From Orthonyx spaldingii (Eukaryota; Chordata; Aves; Passeriformes; Orthonychidae): a DNA stretch of 64,000 bases. The notes beneath the pieces are model-generated. The model was not told the DNA's origin. It saw only the letters and a program-made list of their open reading frames with translations, and did not search any database. The DNA lies in NCBI GenBank assembly GCA_013397795.1, contig VZTJ01000255.1:1733930-1797929 (forward strand). Reading direction: 5' to 3'. Below are positions 61,102 through 64,000 of this stretch, piece after piece. Position numbers and translations under genes: made by a program. Position 1 is the stretch's first letter; the number at the start of each line of letters is the position of its first letter.

Positions 61102-61107
61102 GACTGT
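61102..61107. repeat. Left target-site duplication of the solo LTR
   Basis: GACTGT directly before the LTR, matching GACTAT after it (61525-61530) at five of six bases. A six-base duplication is typical of alpha- and betaretrovirus-like integrases. Confidence 0.6.
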
Positions 61108-61524
61108 TGTAGCAATGGGCAGATGCCAGGAATCCATCCTGGTGGTCTGACCATTCATAGTGCTGCTTTGTACCTGTCCCTCCCCTGTTCACCCAGGACT
61201 GGCCAGATGTCACTGGTCAGTCATTTGCCTATTGGCTCATCTCTCGCCTTGCCCTCCCCTGACCGAGGGCATAAGAGATTCGGGCGAGAGACGAGCTGGA
61301 CCACTCTTGCCAGGTTCACCATCTCACAGGTTGTTCTATGCACGATCCTTTTCCCTCCGTGAGGGAAAATAAAGAACGCTGATATATACGCAAGTGGTCC
61401 GTCTGTCTTTACCGGCAAACAGCCGCCACCGTTCCGCCCTGGACCGGAGCTCCTGGCATAAGGAGCTACTGAGGGCTGGACTCGGTGGTCCAGAGGAGTC
61501 CAGAGACGAAACAGCAAAGACACA
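61108..61524 (+). mobile_element. Solo LTR of an endogenous retrovirus
   Basis: 417 bases beginning TGTAGC and ending GACACA (TG...CA ends), flanked by a near-perfect six-base duplication. It has a U3-like left part, a possible promoter box (CATAAGAG) near 61269-61276, an AATAAA at 61368-61373 overlapped by a nine-base-pair hairpin (arms 61349-61357 and 61361-61369), and a CpG-rich U5-like right part. Its CpG content is clearly higher than that of its surroundings, which suggests a fairly recent insertion or recent demethylated history. No gag, pol or env text lies beside it, so the provirus was lost by LTR-LTR recombination. It is in the same orientation as the putative GPR63 transcript. The exact family is not recognised; the duplication length suggests a class II (ERVK- or alpha-like) element. 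Confidence 0.82.
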
Positions 61525-61530
61525 GACTAT
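61525..61530. repeat. Right target-site duplication of the solo LTR
   Basis: GACTAT directly after the LTR end, one mismatch from the left copy GACTGT. The mismatch implies some age or a post-insertion mutation. Confidence 0.6.
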
Positions 61531-62055
61531 GAATTAAAACAGTATCTTTTCAATAATGTTCAGCGTTTACTGTTGTTCTTGGTACTACAATATCCACTCA
61601 GCTCTTCATCATGAATATGGTTAATGTGACCAGGGAAAGTTAGAAGTCAGGGGAAATACGACAGTGCTAGAAATGAACCTAGAACTGCCTCAGTCCTTTC
61701 ACATGATCTGCAAATTGAGAACATGATTTTTCCCAAGAGCTAAGAAAATATGATTCTTTTTTGTGTTTTCAGTATTTGTGGTTTACAGTAGTAATAATGA
61801 TTACTATGACTGACGTTTCTTGACAGTTAATGGCTCTCTGAATTAAGTTCATAAGGCAATATCATCGAGAGGGCAATTAGTTGCAGTAAATGACCCAAAG
61901 CAGAGGTGACTGTTTCCCACAGTACTTTCTTACGAAAATCGCCACAGTAGTGTTTACAGAGTGGAAAAAAGAACAATTTCCTAAATTAAAGTAATGCCTC
62001 TTGCGAATAGTTTTATGGGTCATCGACTCATGCAGTGTAGTTGATTAGTTTCAGT

Positions 62056-62874
62056 TTAGGTTATATGTAAAACTGGAAACTGCTGGTTCCTTTTAGGTGA
62101 GTAAGAACATTGTCCCTGCTGATTTTTGCTCTGACTCATTCTTTTCACTGGCTTTAGCAGAAAGGATTCCATTGCAACATGTTCCTGCCTCTGCTTAATT
62201 GCATAGGAAACAATGCTTGATTGGTGTTGAGTCCAGTATGTCCTGGACTGCTTTGTGCAATAATGGGGTGTCAGAGAGCACATACTTGAGTGTTTTCTTA
62301 TGGCACAAAAATTCTTTTGAAAATAAAATAAGCCCATGGCCTTCATGCTTCTTTTTATTGTTTTTGCCCTAAGAATATTTTGCTTTTTGAATGTTTTTAT
62401 GTTGCAAAAAATCGTTTTTTGCCAAAGTTTGCCTGTAAAATAAAAACATTGATAGTAGCTATAAAGCATGCAGAAGCTTCTGGGACCTCTTAAAACATCC
62501 CCAAGAAAGAGAATCACTGTACCAAGCAGTGCTACCTTCAGGTTTCTAAATAAGAATGATTTTGTATGCCGGATGAAATCTTGGTGCTGGTCAGTATTGA
62601 AAATAGGCTTGCTTTTAGCAGACAAGTTTATTAAGTCATCGAACATTTTGGCAGCCGTTTGTAGTGTGATCTGATCTGAGTTAAACTTAACTGTTATTAT
62701 GACATTGTTATGTTCCCTCTTTTGTCTTTTTTGGAGTTCCTGGCTTTGACTGATGTCAACTTTGTATACAAGATATAATCTTTTATTTCCAGTTGAGCAT
62801 GCTATCCACATTTTGAACAGGAACCTTTTAGCTTCTAAAGCTGTTAAAAACAGACACCATAGTTCTAGCAATAA
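62056..62874 (-). other. Unexplained long open frame, 272 codons plus stop
   Basis: Open on the - strand from just after a TAA (complement of 62875-62877) to a TAA at 62056-62058. The first in-frame ATG comes about 20 codons in. The product is basic, rich in Lys, Gln and Ser, with one hydrophobic stretch near the middle (VALLGTVILFLGDVL) and many Cys and aromatic residues. I recognise no family. In sequence this AT-rich such a length is unexpected by chance. No CpG island, start context or splice partner was found. It could be a fragment of a decayed retrocopy, an exon of an unknown transcript, or chance. Confidence 0.2.
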
Positions 62875-62879
62875 TTATA

Positions 62880-64000
62880 TTTGATGAATGGAATTTCTGT
62901 GTTATTTAGCTTTAAGTATGTACTTCATTGAAATAATTGTGTCTATTATGTTCCATAAAAAGAAAGTTGCATACAAGTGAGAACCTTGCTTGAGAGAAAA
63001 TGTGCATACACAGTAAATTTCAGCAATGAAATTGAAAAAAGTGATTGTATGAAGCTTTTTTGCATCTGAAAAGAATCCGTGAGAGTACGTGTTCCAAAAG
63101 TGAGAATGCTCTGACAAAGAGGTACCTATCTGCCTCTTGCTTGAGTACCTGACCATCAGTAGGCTTACCCATTTCAACTATCAAAGCATGGTTGTCTTTT
63201 ACAAGCTGTGTGATTACCATTCAGCGAGGACTGGAGCTTTGAAATTACAGGATCTGCCTTTCTCAAAGAGCGAGTGAGCACTGAAATGCTGTTACTGTGA
63301 AATTATCTTATTGGTTTCTTTCATCTTGTGTTTCTACCTTTACATAATTTCGGGAAGTTGGAAGAGTAGGAAGAAGGGTGGAAGCATATGTTTAATAATC
63401 ATGTGCATGCTCATGGAAGAAGGCCTTGAAGTAGGGAGAAAGAAAAAGGAGAAAAATTTATATATGACTGCAACAAAAGGGAACCTCTTGAATTTATTGG
63501 CTGAATTGTCAGTAGCTTTCATGAAAGACAATAGCCAAGAAAGAGCATTGCCTGCAGGTTAGATAAGTAAATCCAAACCACATCTGAGCATGCAGATTCT
63601 GTATGCCCTACAAACAGAGATCTCATACTCAGAGTGATAAACAGAGCATAGAGAAGGGTGCTGCTGGAAACCATCAGGAAACAATGAGCACAGGAGGAAC
63701 ACTCAAGGCTTAAGTTCTACATGCAATCCAAAGCCTGCAGTCCTCTCACTAGGTTAGGTGTCCTCTTTGCAACAGCTGATCACTGCTCATTGACTCATCC
63801 TTCTTGAAAAGATATGGCTGATGACTTATACAACAGCTAAATGGCTGATGCTCTCTTTCCACTTTCACCTCTTGGCTGGGTCCAGGCAGCAGCTTGGATG
63901 AGGTCATTCTCCTCCTATTCTTCTTCGCAAGTTTCTCTGTGCAGCATTATCACACAGAGGGGGGAAAGCACAAAAGAGGATATAGCTACTTGCATAGAGA
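62880..64000. other. Right end of window, no gene recognised
   Basis: AT-rich sequence with short frames only. On the - strand, 63220-63020 reads a 66-codon frame directly upstream of the long open frame, but in another register. No GPR63 transmembrane text is present. Confidence 0.45.

Noticed and set aside
61221..61523. 100-codon minus-strand frame
   Set aside because: Lies wholly inside the solo LTR, antisense to it.
1..64000. tRNA, rRNA, CRISPR, riboswitch or phage elements
   Set aside because: Looked for B-box-like and clustered-repeat patterns; nothing met even a loose standard in this vertebrate sequence.

Overview
This window looks like bird nuclear DNA, species not determined. It is AT-rich and gene-poor. 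It has two GC-rich CpG islands that the assembly could not fully resolve (N-runs), several fragments of CR1 LINEs (the main avian retrotransposon), one solo retroviral LTR, and one recognisable spliced protein gene. No bacterial-type operon, CRISPR array or phage is present.

Layout. Positions 1 to about 1,890 hold a decayed, essentially intron-free copy of the mitotic kinesin KIF11 (Eg5) that enters from the left edge. From there to about 15.4 kb I see only AT-rich intergenic DNA with simple repeats. A CpG island at about 15.47-16.59 kb carries the promoter and first exon of NDUFAF4, a mitochondrial complex I assembly factor. Its three coding exons (15875-16001, 16813-16910, 19055-19369) join to a 179-residue protein on the + strand. 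A perfect NRF-1 type site and an ETS core lie just upstream of the start codon. From 19.9 to 44.9 kb is intergenic DNA with four CR1-type fragments (about 28.3, 30.4, 35.7 and 38.2 kb).

A second CpG island (about 44.93-46.15 kb) has GC boxes and a good splice donor on the + strand. In mammals the order is KLHL32 - NDUFAF4 - GPR63, with NDUFAF4 and GPR63 in the same orientation and GPR63 downstream, so I infer that this island is the GPR63 promoter and leader exon. The rest of the window would then be its long 5' intron(s), with two candidate small leader exons at 58454-58505 and 60889-60974. The GPR63 coding exon is not in the window. KLHL32 would lie off the left edge on the - strand. Inside the putative intron are a CR1 fragment (49.7 kb), a 417-bp solo LTR in sense orientation (61108-61524) and an unexplained 273-codon open frame on the - strand (62056-62874).

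The exon structure of NDUFAF4, the KIF11 copy, the CR1 fragments and the LTR are well supported by the sequence. The GPR63 assignment rests on synteny and promoter features only. I found no convincing new biological system. The best leads are the KIF11 retrocopy (such copies are rare in birds), the unexplained long minus-strand frame and the sense-oriented LTR beside a candidate exon.
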